Below are positions 25,664 through 34,600 of a stretch of DNA of 44,514 nt, piece after piece. The stretch comes from Bacteroidales bacterium (lineage in GTDB: Bacteria > Bacteroidota > Bacteroidia > Bacteroidales > Muribaculaceae). A model generated the notes under the pieces. The model did not search any database. It was not told the origin of the DNA and saw only the letters and a list, made by a program, of their open reading frames with translations. The stretch lies in assembly GCA_019416425.1 (NCBI GenBank), contig DXXK01000086.1, positions 1 through 44,514 of the forward strand, in the 5' to 3' direction. The number at the start of each line of letters is the position of its first letter. Position 1 is the stretch's first letter. A program made the position numbers and the translations under genes.

Positions 25664-25745
25664 TACCCTGAGCCGGGGTCGAACCGGCACGGATTGCTCC
25701 ACTGGTGTTTGAGACCAGCGCGTCTACCGATTCCGCCATCAGGGC
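25664..25745 (-). tRNA. tRNA-Leu (anticodon CAA)
   Basis: The minus strand folds into a full cloverleaf: acceptor GCCCTGA / TCAGGGT with a terminal G-T pair, a D-arm with GGCGGAATCGGTAGACGC, an anticodon stem CTGGT / ACCAG around loop CTCAAAC (anticodon CAA), a long variable arm (TGGAGCAATCC) typical of leucine tRNAs, and a T-arm with GGTTCGACCCC. Discriminator A; CCA is not encoded. It reads UUG codons. It stands alone with its own terminator. Confidence 0.95.
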
Positions 25746-25903
25746 CCGTATCGGTCTGCAAAATTAGGAATAATTTTCCATAATTCCAAATTTTCCGTCA
25801 AAACCGCCATAAACCGTCCAAATAAGCTGACATACAAATAATGGGCTGAATAAAATAAAAATAGAATTAATGAGTTGATTGTATAGAATTAAAGACACTG
25901 AAG

Positions 25904-26761
25904 ATGCGAAAACATACAGCGAAACGGTTGCTCGGAGCGATTGCCGTGAGTGTGGCCATGGCCGGAGTGACCGGTTGCAGCACCCCGAAGGATGTGACCT
26001 ACTTCCAGGACACCACTCCCGAAACCGTCATCAACCTGGCCCAGGCGCAGCCTATCGTGGCCCGTCCCGGCGACAAGCTTGTCATACTGGTCAGCACCAA
26101 GGATCCGGCCATCAGCGCCCTGTTCAACCTGCCGGCCTACAGCGCCCGCTTCGATGCTCCCGGCAAGATGAGCGGTCAGCTGAACAACAGCGCCGGGGTC
26201 CCGACCTCTTCGACCGAGACGGCCTCCTACACAGTGGGGCCTGACGGCGATATCGACTTTCCGATTCTCGGCAAGCTGAAGGTCTCGGGCATGACCCGTC
26301 AGGAAATATCCGGCTACGTCAAGGGGGAGCTGGCCGGACGTGACCTGGCCAAGGACGCCACCGTGACCGTGGAATTCCTAAACACAGGAGTAAACATCCT
26401 GGGAGAAGTCAAGACACCCGGCCGATATGAGATAAACCGCGACCAGTTCACCATAACGGACGCACTGGCCCTGGCCGGCGACATCACACTGAACGGCATG
26501 CACAACAACGTCAAGGTGGTCCGCAAGGAGAACGGCGTGGCCCGCACATATATCGTGGACCTGACAAGCGCGCAGAAGACCATGAGCTCCCCGGCCTATT
26601 ACCTGCGGCAGGACGACATCATCTACGTGGAACCCAACGAAATCACCAAGCGCTCCACTATAGCCAACGGCAACAACGCCACCAACGTAAGCTTCTGGAT
26701 CTCGCTGGCATCGCTGCTAACCACAGTGGCAACCACAATCGGAGTCTTCGTCAACAAGTAA
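25904..26761 (+). CDS. Wza-like polysaccharide export outer-membrane lipoprotein
   Basis: 285 residues. A lipoprotein signal ends at GVTGCSTP (Cys about 25). The poly_export domain follows: IVARPGDKLVILVST..PAISALFN (about 50-70) and YTVGPDGDIDFPILGKLKVSGMT (about 110-132), then SLBB-type repeats (about 160-250; NILGEVKTPGRYEINRDQFTITDALALAGD). A C-terminal membrane-like helix (SFWISLASLLTTVATTIGVF) inserts into the outer membrane. This is the secretin-like channel of an exopolysaccharide or capsule export system, working with the Wzc-like kinase whose gene starts 12 nt downstream. It is shorter than E. coli Wza (379 aa), as is usual for this phylum. Confidence 0.9.
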   Translation: MRKHTAKRLLGAIAVSVAMAGVTGCSTPKDVTYFQDTTPETVINLAQAQPIVARPGDKLVILVSTKDPAISALFNLPAYSARFDAPGKMSGQLNNSAGVPTSSTETASYTVGPDGDIDFPILGKLKVSGMTRQEISGYVKGELAGRDLAKDATVTVEFLNTGVNILGEVKTPGRYEINRDQFTITDALALAGDITLNGMHNNVKVVRKENGVARTYIVDLTSAQKTMSSPAYYLRQDDIIYVEPNEITKRSTIANGNNATNVSFWISLASLLTTVATTIGVFVNK

Positions 26762-26773
26762 CAATCAACGAAA

Positions 26774-29191
26774 ATGGCAACTTCCAAGACTGAAGAAAAG
26801 AATAACTCCAATTTCAATTTCCGCGATTACGTGGTGACGGTAGCCCGACACTGGGTGTGGTTCGCCGTCTCCGTGCTGGTTATATGCGGACTGGCTTATC
26901 TGTGGGTGATCCGTAAAGAGCCCACCTATCTGTTGACCGAACAGGTCCTTATCAAAGACGAGGACAGCGGCACGGGCGCCGACGCCGTCTCGTCGATGTT
27001 CGCCGGCATGGGTCTGGGCGCACACTCGTCGAACGTCTACAACGAGATGATCACCATGAAGTCGCCGGCGCTGATGACCCAGGTCGTGGAGAAGCTGGGT
27101 CTCTGCATCAACATGGTACAGGTCAAGTTCCCCCATGGCACCACCGTCTACGGATCGGAACGTCCCTTCAACGTCACATTCGACGGCCTTGATCCCGAAC
27201 GGAGCGTGTCACTTACCGTCACCGTTCATCCCGACGGCAAAGCCACGCTTGGCAGATTCGTGAAATGGGAGAACGGCAAGATGATCAAGATCAAGAAGGA
27301 TAAGACCGTCGCCAGCCTGTACGGCACCTACGACACCCCCATCGGCAAGGTAACCATCGCGCCGAATCCCACCTACACACCCACGGCGGCCCATGAGAAC
27401 GAGGACGTCAAGTACTTCGTGAGCCATACGGGACTGCACGACATTGTGGGATACTACCTGAGCCAGCTAAAGGCCGACCTGGCCGACCGCGACGCCGAGG
27501 TGATAGACCTGCAGATCGAGGATGTGAACCAGAAGCGCGCCTCCGATGTGCTCCGGACCATCATCGAGGTCTACAACCAGGACTGGATCAACGACAAGAA
27601 CAAGATATCGGCCGCTACCAGCGTCTTCATCCAGGATCGACTGGCCCTGATATACGACGAGCTGGAGACCGCCGACAACACCGTGATGGATTTCAGGTCG
27701 CGTACGGCCACACCCGACGATGTGGAGGCCGCCCGAGCCTACATGAAGACGGCCTCCGATCTGGACGCCGGACTGCTGGAGCTGTCCAACCAGATGGCCA
27801 TGACGCAGTTCCTGAAGGACTACCTGAACGACCCTGCCAACGCCCACGCGGTGATTCCGGTCAATACGGGAACAGGCAGCAACCAGCTTGAGACGCAGAT
27901 CGCCGGCTACAACCAGACGCTTCTGGCCCGCAACAACCTTGTGGCCGCCTCGTCGGAGAACAACCCTCTGGTACGTGACTACGACGCCCAGCTGAAGGGT
28001 CTGCGCACGGCAGTGAACGGAGCCGTGAGCGGACATCTGGCAGCGCTGCAGAAGGCCCAGGCCAACTACAAGTCGGCGCGCAGCAACGTGCAGGGCGAGA
28101 TTACCGCCGCGCCGCAGAAGACCAAGGCGCTGCTCAGCGTGGAACGCCAACGCGAGGTGAAGAACCAGCTCTACCTCTACCTGCTTCAGAAACTGGAGGA
28201 AAACGAGCTGTCGCAGAAGTTCACCGCCGACAACACCCGCATCATCACCCCGCCCTACGGCAACGGACGGCCGGTATCACCCAAGAAGCGGATGATACTG
28301 TGTATCGCCTTCCTGCTGTCGCTGGCGCTGCCCGCCGGTCTGCTGTACGTGATGGAAGCCACCAACAACCGCGTTCGCTCACGCCGCGACCTGGAGAGCC
28401 TGTCGGCGCCCTTCGCCGGCGAGATTCCCTTCGTCGGCAAGAAGAAACGTTTCGAATGGCTGCGCAAGCGTCTGGCCACCAAGAAAGGCAAGCATAAGAA
28501 ACTGGAGAAGCTGCCTGTGGTGGTGGAGGCCGGCAAACGCGACGTGCTGAACGAGTCGTTCCGCATAGTCCGCAGCAACATCGACCTGATGATGCGCGGC
28601 GACCAGACCTCGAACATAATAATGATGACGTCGTTCAATCCGGGCAGCGGCAAGTCGTTCGTATGCTACAACCTGGCGGCATCCTTCGCCATCAAGGGCA
28701 AGAAAGTCCTGGTGATCGACTGCGACCTGCGCCACGGCTCGGCGTCACAGTTCGTGGGCATGCCCGGCCAGGGACTGTCGCAGTACCTGAACGGCAGCAC
28801 CGACGACTGGCTGAAACTTGTGGTTGCCGCCCCCGACAGCGAGGGACTGTACGTGCTGCCCATAGGCCACCGTCCGCCCAACCCCGCCGAGCTGCTGGAG
28901 AACGGCCGCATCGGCGAGCTGATCAACGAGGCGTCCCGTCGCTACGACTACGTCATGATGGACTGCCCTCCGATCGACATCGTTGTCGACACGCAGCTGC
29001 TTGAGAAGTACGTGGGCCAGACCATATTCGTGGTACGCGCCGGCCTGCTGGAACGCGGAGCCGTGGCCGAGATCGACGAGATGTACAGGAGCCGCCGCTT
29101 CCGCCGCATGGGTATCCTGCTGAACGGCACGGAGGGCGCCTACAGCCGCGCCGCAACCTACGGATCATCATACTACACCAACGAATTCTGA
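26774..29191 (+). CDS. Wzc-like polysaccharide co-polymerase with BY-kinase domain
   Basis: 805 residues, with two membrane segments (about 24-44 and 507-528) flanking a large Wzz-type periplasmic domain with coiled-coil stretches. The cytoplasmic C-terminus is a bacterial tyrosine kinase: Walker A SFNPGSGKSF (about 624-633), Walker A' VLVIDCDLRHGS (about 644-655), Walker B YVMMDCPPIDIVVDTQLL (about 726-743) and a tyrosine-containing tail (AYSRAATYGSSYYTNEF) with four Tyr as autophosphorylation sites. Cycling of tail phosphorylation controls chain length and export. It lies between the Wza-like channel and the matching phosphatase, with 12-nt and 2-nt gaps. Intact. Confidence 0.94.
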   Translation: MATSKTEEKNNSNFNFRDYVVTVARHWVWFAVSVLVICGLAYLWVIRKEPTYLLTEQVLIKDEDSGTGADAVSSMFAGMGLGAHSSNVYNEMITMKSPALMTQVVEKLGLCINMVQVKFPHGTTVYGSERPFNVTFDGLDPERSVSLTVTVHPDGKATLGRFVKWENGKMIKIKKDKTVASLYGTYDTPIGKVTIAPNPTYTPTAAHENEDVKYFVSHTGLHDIVGYYLSQLKADLADRDAEVIDLQIEDVNQKRASDVLRTIIEVYNQDWINDKNKISAATSVFIQDRLALIYDELETADNTVMDFRSRTATPDDVEAARAYMKTASDLDAGLLELSNQMAMTQFLKDYLNDPANAHAVIPVNTGTGSNQLETQIAGYNQTLLARNNLVAASSENNPLVRDYDAQLKGLRTAVNGAVSGHLAALQKAQANYKSARSNVQGEITAAPQKTKALLSVERQREVKNQLYLYLLQKLEENELSQKFTADNTRIITPPYGNGRPVSPKKRMILCIAFLLSLALPAGLLYVMEATNNRVRSRRDLESLSAPFAGEIPFVGKKKRFEWLRKRLATKKGKHKKLEKLPVVVEAGKRDVLNESFRIVRSNIDLMMRGDQTSNIIMMTSFNPGSGKSFVCYNLAASFAIKGKKVLVIDCDLRHGSASQFVGMPGQGLSQYLNGSTDDWLKLVVAAPDSEGLYVLPIGHRPPNPAELLENGRIGELINEASRRYDYVMMDCPPIDIVVDTQLLEKYVGQTIFVVRAGLLERGAVAEIDEMYRSRRFRRMGILLNGTEGAYSRAATYGSSYYTNEF

Positions 29192-29193
29192 CA

Positions 29194-29928
29194 ATGTGGC
29201 CGTTTACTAAAAAAGCACCTAAATTAGGAGACTCGGAACTGTTCCGGGGACTCACGGACTGGCACTCCCACATACTGCCGGGCGTGGACGACGGGATCCA
29301 GAAGATGGAGGACTCGCTGGCGGTGCTTAAGCACTACGAGGAACTCGGCGTGAAGGCCGTATGGCTCACGCCGCACATCATGGAGGAGGTCCCCAATACT
29401 CCCGAGAAGCTTCGCGCCCGGTTCGAGGAACTGCAGGCAGCCTACGACGGGCCGATCCGACTGAATCTGGCAGCCGAGAACATGCTGGACTCCCTGTTCG
29501 AGGAGCGCGTGGCACAGAACAACCTGATGCCGTACGGTCCCGACGGCAGCCACATACTGATCGAGACATCGTACGTGAACCCGCCCATGGGCATGGAGGA
29601 GATGATCTACAGCGTGATGTCGATGGGCCTGACACCCGTGCTGGCGCATCCGGAGCGCTACCGCTACATGGACCGCGAGGACTACGCCCACTGGAAGGAG
29701 CGCGGTCTGCTGTTCCAGACCAACATCATGTCGTTGCTTGGGATGTACGGAGAGACGGCTCGCGACAAGGCCCAGTGGCTGCTGCGCGAGGGTCTGATCG
29801 ACCTGACCGGCAGCGACCTGCACCGCCACAATCAGCTGGTCAAGGCGCTGGAGATTCGTCCCAAGGACCACACCGCACTGGACATCCTGGTCGGCGTGGC
29901 CCACAACCCCAATCTGGAGCGGCAGTAA
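29194..29928 (+). CDS. CpsB/YwqE-type tyrosine-protein phosphatase (PHP domain)
   Basis: 244 residues of the PHP superfamily. The metal-binding motif near the N-terminus, TDWHSHILPGVDDG (about 21-34), the VWLTPHIMEE block (about 60-69), the LAHPERYRY motif (about 149-157) and TGSDLHRH (about 207-214) supply the histidines and aspartates of the trinuclear metal site. In Firmicutes the homologues CpsB and YwqE remove phosphate from the tyrosine tail of the cognate BY-kinase; here the kinase gene ends 2 nt upstream, so this is the expected partner. No polymerase, flippase or glycosyltransferase genes follow. Confidence 0.93.
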   Translation: MWPFTKKAPKLGDSELFRGLTDWHSHILPGVDDGIQKMEDSLAVLKHYEELGVKAVWLTPHIMEEVPNTPEKLRARFEELQAAYDGPIRLNLAAENMLDSLFEERVAQNNLMPYGPDGSHILIETSYVNPPMGMEEMIYSVMSMGLTPVLAHPERYRYMDREDYAHWKERGLLFQTNIMSLLGMYGETARDKAQWLLREGLIDLTGSDLHRHNQLVKALEIRPKDHTALDILVGVAHNPNLERQ

Positions 29929-29950
29929 TCCGTCCTGGCCATGAACCCAC

Positions 29951-29987
29951 ACAAGCCACATGTTCCCCACGGGAGCGTGTGGCTTGT
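29951..29987 (+). terminator. Hairpin after the exopolysaccharide export operon
   Basis: ACAAGCCACA (29951-29960) and TGTGGCTTGT (29978-29987) form a perfect 10-bp stem 22 nt past the phosphatase stop. There is no T-tract directly behind it; a run of seven T lies about 20 nt further on. Confidence 0.55.
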
Positions 29988-30057
29988 ATGTATGTACGAC
30001 TCCAGCTTTTTTTAGTTAAAATTCAGCAGATATTACCCATGGTTCCTAAATTTTTAT

Positions 30058-30065
30058 TAACTTTG
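30058..30065 (+). promoter_or_regulatory. Promoter -7 element of the pyr operon
   Basis: TAACTTTG matches TAnnTTTG. Transcription would start near 30072, giving a leader of about 180 nt before carA that contains a short ORF and a hairpin. No good -33 TTTG is visible at 20-nt spacing. Confidence 0.55.
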
Positions 30066-30083
30066 CGGAGCGAAACCATAAGC

Positions 30084-30203
30084 ATGGAACAACATAGCCA
30101 AGAGAGCCGCAATTTCCCGAATGCCGGGGGACTTCCAAAGGGTCACCCTATAAGCCATCTTTTTCGGAAATCGCGGCTAATTTTATACCCTGACGTATAT
30201 TGA
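30084..30203 (+). CDS. Possible 39-codon leader peptide of the pyr operon
   Basis: An ATG about 12 nt after the expected transcription start opens a frame of 39 codons (MEQHSQESRNFPNAGG.. to ..RLILYPDVY) that ends 50 nt before the carA start. It covers both arms of the hairpin at 30105-30178. The start region is A-rich as in other genes here. The peptide has no family resemblance. Length, position and overlap with the hairpin recall the leader peptide of the E. coli pyrBI operon, where ribosome position relative to RNA polymerase decides termination. Whether it is translated is unknown. Confidence 0.4.
   Translation: MEQHSQESRNFPNAGGLPKGHPISHLFRKSRLILYPDVY
30105..30186 (+). promoter_or_regulatory. 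Long leader hairpin, candidate attenuator of the pyr operon
   Basis: The arms at 30105-30120 (AGCCGCAATTTCCCGA) and 30164-30178 (TCGGAAATCGCGGCT) pair over 14 bp with one mismatch and one bulge, followed by AATTTTAT. The loop holds a smaller dyad, AGGGTCACCCT (30139-30149). The T-run is short, so it may be a weak or conditional terminator. Confidence 0.45.
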
Positions 30204-30253
30204 GCGATACCCTCCATGCCGGTCGAGCCACGGATTTCACTAACAAAAACAAC

Positions 30254-31342
30254 ATGAAAAGAGCCACATTGATACTGGAAGACGGCAGCCGCTACGAGGG
30301 ATATTCGTTCGGCGCCGACGCCAGCGTTTCGGGCGAGGTGGTGTTCAACACCGCCATGACCGGTTACCCCGAAAGTCTGACCGATCCCTCGTACGCCGGA
30401 CAAATCATGACACTAACCTACCCCCTTGCCGGGAATTACGGCGTACCGAGCTGTGATCCGGCCGAAGACGGCATGGCCCGATTCATGGAAAGCGAGCGTA
30501 TCCACGCCGCGGGCATGGTGGTGTGCGACTACAGCGAGGCGTACAGCCACTGGAACGCGGAATGCAGTCTGGGCGACTGGCTGAAACGGGAGGGCATCCC
30601 GGCCATCACCGGCATCGACACGCGTGCCCTGACCAAGCATCTGCGCGAGCGCGGCGTGATCCAGGGCCGCATCGTGGTGGAGGACACTCCGGACCCTAAG
30701 GCCGAGAACTATGCCGAGATCAACTTCGTGGAGCGTGTCAGCCCCAAGGAGGTGACACACTACAACGAGGGCCACGGCCTGAAGAAGGTGGTGCTGGTGG
30801 ACTGCGGCGCCAAGAACAACATAATCCGCTGTCTGGCCAACCGTGGAGTGGAGGTGATCCGCGTACCGTGGGACTTCGACTTCAACACCCTGGAGTTCGA
30901 CGCCCTGTTCCTGAGCAACGGACCGGGCAACCCCGAGACCTGCGCCGTAACCGTGGACAATATCCGCAAGTTCATCCAGAACCCCGACGAAACCCGTCCC
31001 CTGATGGGCATCTGCCTGGGCCACCAGCTGCTGGGCAAAGCCGCCGGAGCGCATATCTACAAACTGAAATACGGCCACCGCAGCCATAACCAGCCGGCCC
31101 GTCTGGAGGGTGACGTCCGTTGCTTCGTCACGAGCCAGAACCACGGATATGCCGTCGACGCAAATTCCCTCCCCTCCGCATGGCAGCCCTGGTTCACCAA
31201 CATGAACGACGGATCCAACGAGGGCATCCGCCACACCTCGAAGCCGTGGCGTTCGGTACAGTTCCATCCCGAGGCCTGCGGCGGCCCGGTCGACACCGAA
31301 TTTCTGTTCGATGAGTTCATCAATCAAGTAAAATCACTTTAA
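30254..31342 (+). CDS. carA: Carbamoyl-phosphate synthase small subunit
   Basis: The ATG at 30254 (362 aa) begins the conserved N-terminus MKRATLILEDGSRYEGYSFGAD; an in-frame TTG at 30200 is not needed. The N-terminal CPSase small-chain domain has VVFNTAMTGYPESLTDPSYAGQI (about 33-55). The C-terminal class I amidotransferase domain has VVLVDCGAKNNIIR, the nucleophile Cys in MGICLGHQLLGKA (about 254) and FHPEACGGP (about 337) for the His-Glu pair. It hydrolyses glutamine and passes ammonia to CarB. First gene of a complete UMP-biosynthesis operon. Confidence 0.96.
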   Translation: MKRATLILEDGSRYEGYSFGADASVSGEVVFNTAMTGYPESLTDPSYAGQIMTLTYPLAGNYGVPSCDPAEDGMARFMESERIHAAGMVVCDYSEAYSHWNAECSLGDWLKREGIPAITGIDTRALTKHLRERGVIQGRIVVEDTPDPKAENYAEINFVERVSPKEVTHYNEGHGLKKVVLVDCGAKNNIIRCLANRGVEVIRVPWDFDFNTLEFDALFLSNGPGNPETCAVTVDNIRKFIQNPDETRPLMGICLGHQLLGKAAGAHIYKLKYGHRSHNQPARLEGDVRCFVTSQNHGYAVDANSLPSAWQPWFTNMNDGSNEGIRHTSKPWRSVQFHPEACGGPVDTEFLFDEFINQVKSL

Positions 31343-31356
31343 GATCCCTAAGCGCA

Positions 31357-34300
31357 ATGTTTGACAATAAAGAAACCAAGAAAATCAAGAAAGTACTGGT
31401 ACTTGGATCTGGAGCATTGAAGATCGGCGAGGCCGGCGAGTTCGACTATTCAGGCAGCCAGGCCCTGAAGGCCCTGCGCGAGGAGGGTATCGAGACAGTG
31501 CTGATCAACCCCAACATCGCGACGGTGCAGACCAGCGAGGGCGTCGCGGACCATATCTACTTCCTGCCGGTGACCCCCTACTTCGTGGAGCGCGTCATCC
31601 AGAAGGAACGTCCTGACGGCATCATGCTGGCGTTCGGCGGCCAGACGGCACTGAACTGCGGCGTGGAGCTGTACCACAACGACATATTCGAGAAATACGG
31701 CGTCAAGGTGCTGGGCACACCCGTCCAGTCCATCATCGATACAGAGGACCGCGAGATATTCGTGGATAAACTGAACGAGATCAACGTCAAGACCATCGCG
31801 TCGGAGGCGTGCGAGAGCATCGACCAGGCTCTGAAGGCAGCCGAGCAGCTGGGCTACCCCGTGATCCTGCGCGCCGCATATGCCCTGGGCGGTCTGGGTT
31901 CCGGCTTCTGCGACGACGCCGAGGAACTGAAGCGCAAGGCCGAGAAGGCCTTCTCCTTCTCGCCACAGGTGCTGGTGGAGAAGAGCCTGAAAGGCTGGAA
32001 GGAGATTGAGTACGAGGTGGTTCGCGACCGATTCGACAACTGCATCACGGTCTGCAACATGGAGAACTTCGACCCATTGGGCATCCATACGGGCGAGAGC
32101 ATCGTCGTGGCGCCGTCGCAGACCCTGAGCAATTCCGAATACCATAAGCTGCGCGAGCTGTCCATCCGAATCGCGCGCCACATAGGCATCATCGGCGAGT
32201 GCAACGTGCAGTTCGCCCTCTGCCCCGATTCCGAGGACTACCGCGTCATCGAGGTGAACGCACGTCTGTCGCGCTCCTCGGCCCTGGCATCCAAGGCCAC
32301 GGGCTATCCTCTGGCCTTCGTGGCCGCCAAGCTGGCACTGGGCTACGGTCTGTTCGACATCAAGAACTCCGTGACCAAGGACACCACCGCCTTCTTCGAG
32401 CCGGCGCTGGACTACGTGGTCTGCAAGATTCCGCGGTGGGACCTGGGCAAGTTCCGCCATGTTAACCGCGAGCTGGAATCGTCCATGAAGTCCGTGGGCG
32501 AGATCATGGCCATAGGCCGTACCTTCGAGGAGGCCATCCAGAAGGGTCTGCGCATGATCGGCCAGGGCATGCATGGATTCGTCAACAACAAGGAGCTGCA
32601 GGTGCCCGACGTGGACGAGGCCCTGAGCGCTCCCACCGACAAGCGAATATTCATAATCGAGAAGGCCTTCGACAACGGCTACTCCATCGACCGCATACAC
32701 GAGCTGACACGCATCGACAAGTGGTTCCTGCACAAGCTGAAGAACATCCACGACACCGACCGTGAGCTTCACGCCGTGGGCGACCTGAACAAGATACCGC
32801 GCGAGCTGATGCTGCGCGCCAAACGCCAGGGATTCTCCGACTTCCAGATAGCCCGCGCCGTGGGCATGGAGAAGAACTACGACATCGAGCAGGCCACCAT
32901 GATAGTGCGCGAGCACCGCAAGCGTATGGGCATCTTCCCGGCCGTGAAGCAGATCGACACGCTGGCCGGCGAGTTCCCCGCACGCACCAACTACCTGTAC
33001 CTGACCTACAACGGCACCGTCAACGACTTCGAGTACGAGAACGACGGCAAGTCGGTGGTGGTGCTCGGTTCCGGCGCCTACCGCATCGGATCGTCGGTTG
33101 AGTTCGACTGGTGCGGCGTGCAGGCGCTGAACACCATCCGCAAGGAGGGCTGGCGCTCGGTGATGATCAACTACAATCCGGAGACCGTATCGACGGACTA
33201 CGACATCTGCGACCGTCTGTACTTCGACGAGCTGACGTTCGAGCGCGTGCTGGACATCCTGGACCTGGAGACGCCTCACGGCGTGATTGTCAGCACGGGC
33301 GGCCAGATTCCCAACAACCTGGCCATGCGTCTGGACCACGCAGGCATCCGTCTGCTGGGCACGTCGGCCACGAGCATCGACAATGCCGAGGACCGCGAGA
33401 AGTTCTCGGCCATGCTGGGCCGCATCGGCGTGGATCAGCCGGAATGGTCGGCGCTGACCTCGATGGAGGACATCAACAAGTTCGTCGAGAAGGTGGGTTT
33501 CCCGGTACTGGTGCGCCCCAGCTACGTGCTGTCGGGCGCGGCGATGAACGTCTGCACCAATCACGACCAGCTGGAGCGGTTCCTGAAGGAGGCCGCCAAC
33601 GTCTCCAAGCGCCACCCGGTGGTGGTGTCGCAGTTCCTGGAGAACGCCAAGGAAGTAGAGATGGATGCTGTGGCCCGTAACGGCGAGATCATAGCCTACG
33701 CCATCTCGGAGCATGTGGAGTTCGCCGGCGTGCACTCAGGTGACGCCACGATCCAGTTCCCGCCGCAGAAGCTGTACGTAGAGACGGCCCGGCGGATCAA
33801 GAAGATCTCCAAGCAGATCGCCAGGCAGCTCAACATCTCGGGACCGTTCAACATCCAGTTCCTGGCCCGTGAGAACGACATCAAGGTCATAGAGTGCAAC
33901 CTGCGCGCGTCGCGCTCGTTTCCCTTCGTGAGCAAGGTGCTGAAGATAAACCTGATCGAGATGGCCACGCGCATCATGCTGGGCCTCCCGGTGGAGCATC
34001 CCGACAAGAGCGTGTTCGACCTGGACTACGTCGGCGTCAAGGCCTCGCAGTTCTCGTTCAACCGTCTGCAGAAAGCCGACCCGAAGCTGGGCGTCGACAT
34101 GGTTTCGACCGGCGAGGTGGGCTGCATCGGCGAGGACTCGCGCCGCGCTCTTCTCACCTCGATGCTGTCCGTGGGACTCCGCATCCCCAAGAAGAACATC
34201 CTGCTGTCCAGCGGCAACGGCAAGCAGAAGGGCGACATGCTCAAGGCCGCCCAGATGCTGGTGGACAACGGCTACCATATCTACGCCACATCGGGCACGT

Positions 34301-34590
34301 CGCGCCATCTGACCGAGAACGGCATCGAGAACACCCAGGTGTACTGGCCCGACACAGACAGGCAGCCCCAGGCTCTGGACCTGCTGCACGACCACACCAT
34401 CGACCTGGTGATCAACCTCCCGGCCAACCACAGCGACTCGCAGGTGACCAACGGCTACCGCATCCGGCGCACGGCCGTCGACCTGAACATCCCGCTGATC
34501 ACGAACGCACGCCTGGCCTCGGCCTTCATCTATGCCTTCCTGACCATCAAGCCGGAGGACATCGAGATCAAGTCCTGGCAGGAATTCTAA
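31357..34590 (+). CDS. carB: Carbamoyl-phosphate synthase large subunit
   Basis: 1077 residues, the usual length (E. coli 1073). Two homologous ATP-grasp halves are visible: the first starts KVLVLGSGALKIGEAGEFDYSGSQA, with YPVILRAAYALGGLGSGF (about 166-183) and ENFDPLGIHTGES; the second starts VVVLGSGAYRIGSSVEFDW (about 567), with FPVLVRPSYVLSGAAM. An MGS-like allosteric domain closes the protein (about 950-1070; LLSSGNGKQKGDMLKAAQMLVDNGYHIYATSGTSRHL). It makes carbamoyl phosphate from bicarbonate, ATP and ammonia. The gap to carA is 14 nt. Long antisense open frames across this gene are GC-rich shadows. Confidence 0.97.
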   Translation: MFDNKETKKIKKVLVLGSGALKIGEAGEFDYSGSQALKALREEGIETVLINPNIATVQTSEGVADHIYFLPVTPYFVERVIQKERPDGIMLAFGGQTALNCGVELYHNDIFEKYGVKVLGTPVQSIIDTEDREIFVDKLNEINVKTIASEACESIDQALKAAEQLGYPVILRAAYALGGLGSGFCDDAEELKRKAEKAFSFSPQVLVEKSLKGWKEIEYEVVRDRFDNCITVCNMENFDPLGIHTGESIVVAPSQTLSNSEYHKLRELSIRIARHIGIIGECNVQFALCPDSEDYRVIEVNARLSRSSALASKATGYPLAFVAAKLALGYGLFDIKNSVTKDTTAFFEPALDYVVCKIPRWDLGKFRHVNRELESSMKSVGEIMAIGRTFEEAIQKGLRMIGQGMHGFVNNKELQVPDVDEALSAPTDKRIFIIEKAFDNGYSIDRIHELTRIDKWFLHKLKNIHDTDRELHAVGDLNKIPRELMLRAKRQGFSDFQIARAVGMEKNYDIEQATMIVREHRKRMGIFPAVKQIDTLAGEFPARTNYLYLTYNGTVNDFEYENDGKSVVVLGSGAYRIGSSVEFDWCGVQALNTIRKEGWRSVMINYNPETVSTDYDICDRLYFDELTFERVLDILDLETPHGVIVSTGGQIPNNLAMRLDHAGIRLLGTSATSIDNAEDREKFSAMLGRIGVDQPEWSALTSMEDINKFVEKVGFPVLVRPSYVLSGAAMNVCTNHDQLERFLKEAANVSKRHPVVVSQFLENAKEVEMDAVARNGEIIAYAISEHVEFAGVHSGDATIQFPPQKLYVETARRIKKISKQIARQLNISGPFNIQFLARENDIKVIECNLRASRSFPFVSKVLKINLIEMATRIMLGLPVEHPDKSVFDLDYVGVKASQFSFNRLQKADPKLGVDMVSTGEVGCIGEDSRRALLTSMLSVGLRIPKKNILLSSGNGKQKGDMLKAAQMLVDNGYHIYATSGTSRHLTENGIENTQVYWPDTDRQPQALDLLHDHTIDLVINLPANHSDSQVTNGYRIRRTAVDLNIPLITNARLASAFIYAFLTIKPEDIEIKSWQEF

Positions 34591-34600
34591 ACACAGCGCC

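Noticed and set aside
25664..25745. tRNA-Leu as an integration site for a mobile element
   Set aside because: No integrase gene nearby and no partial tRNA copy was found elsewhere in the window.
31450..33735. Antisense open frame of 761 codons across carB
   Set aside because: The composition is typical of the reverse frame of a GC-rich gene, there is no recognisable domain, and carB is certain. The same holds for the long antisense frames over pyrC (34616-35872), the glycosyltransferase (14767-15774) and GH3 (12987-14045).
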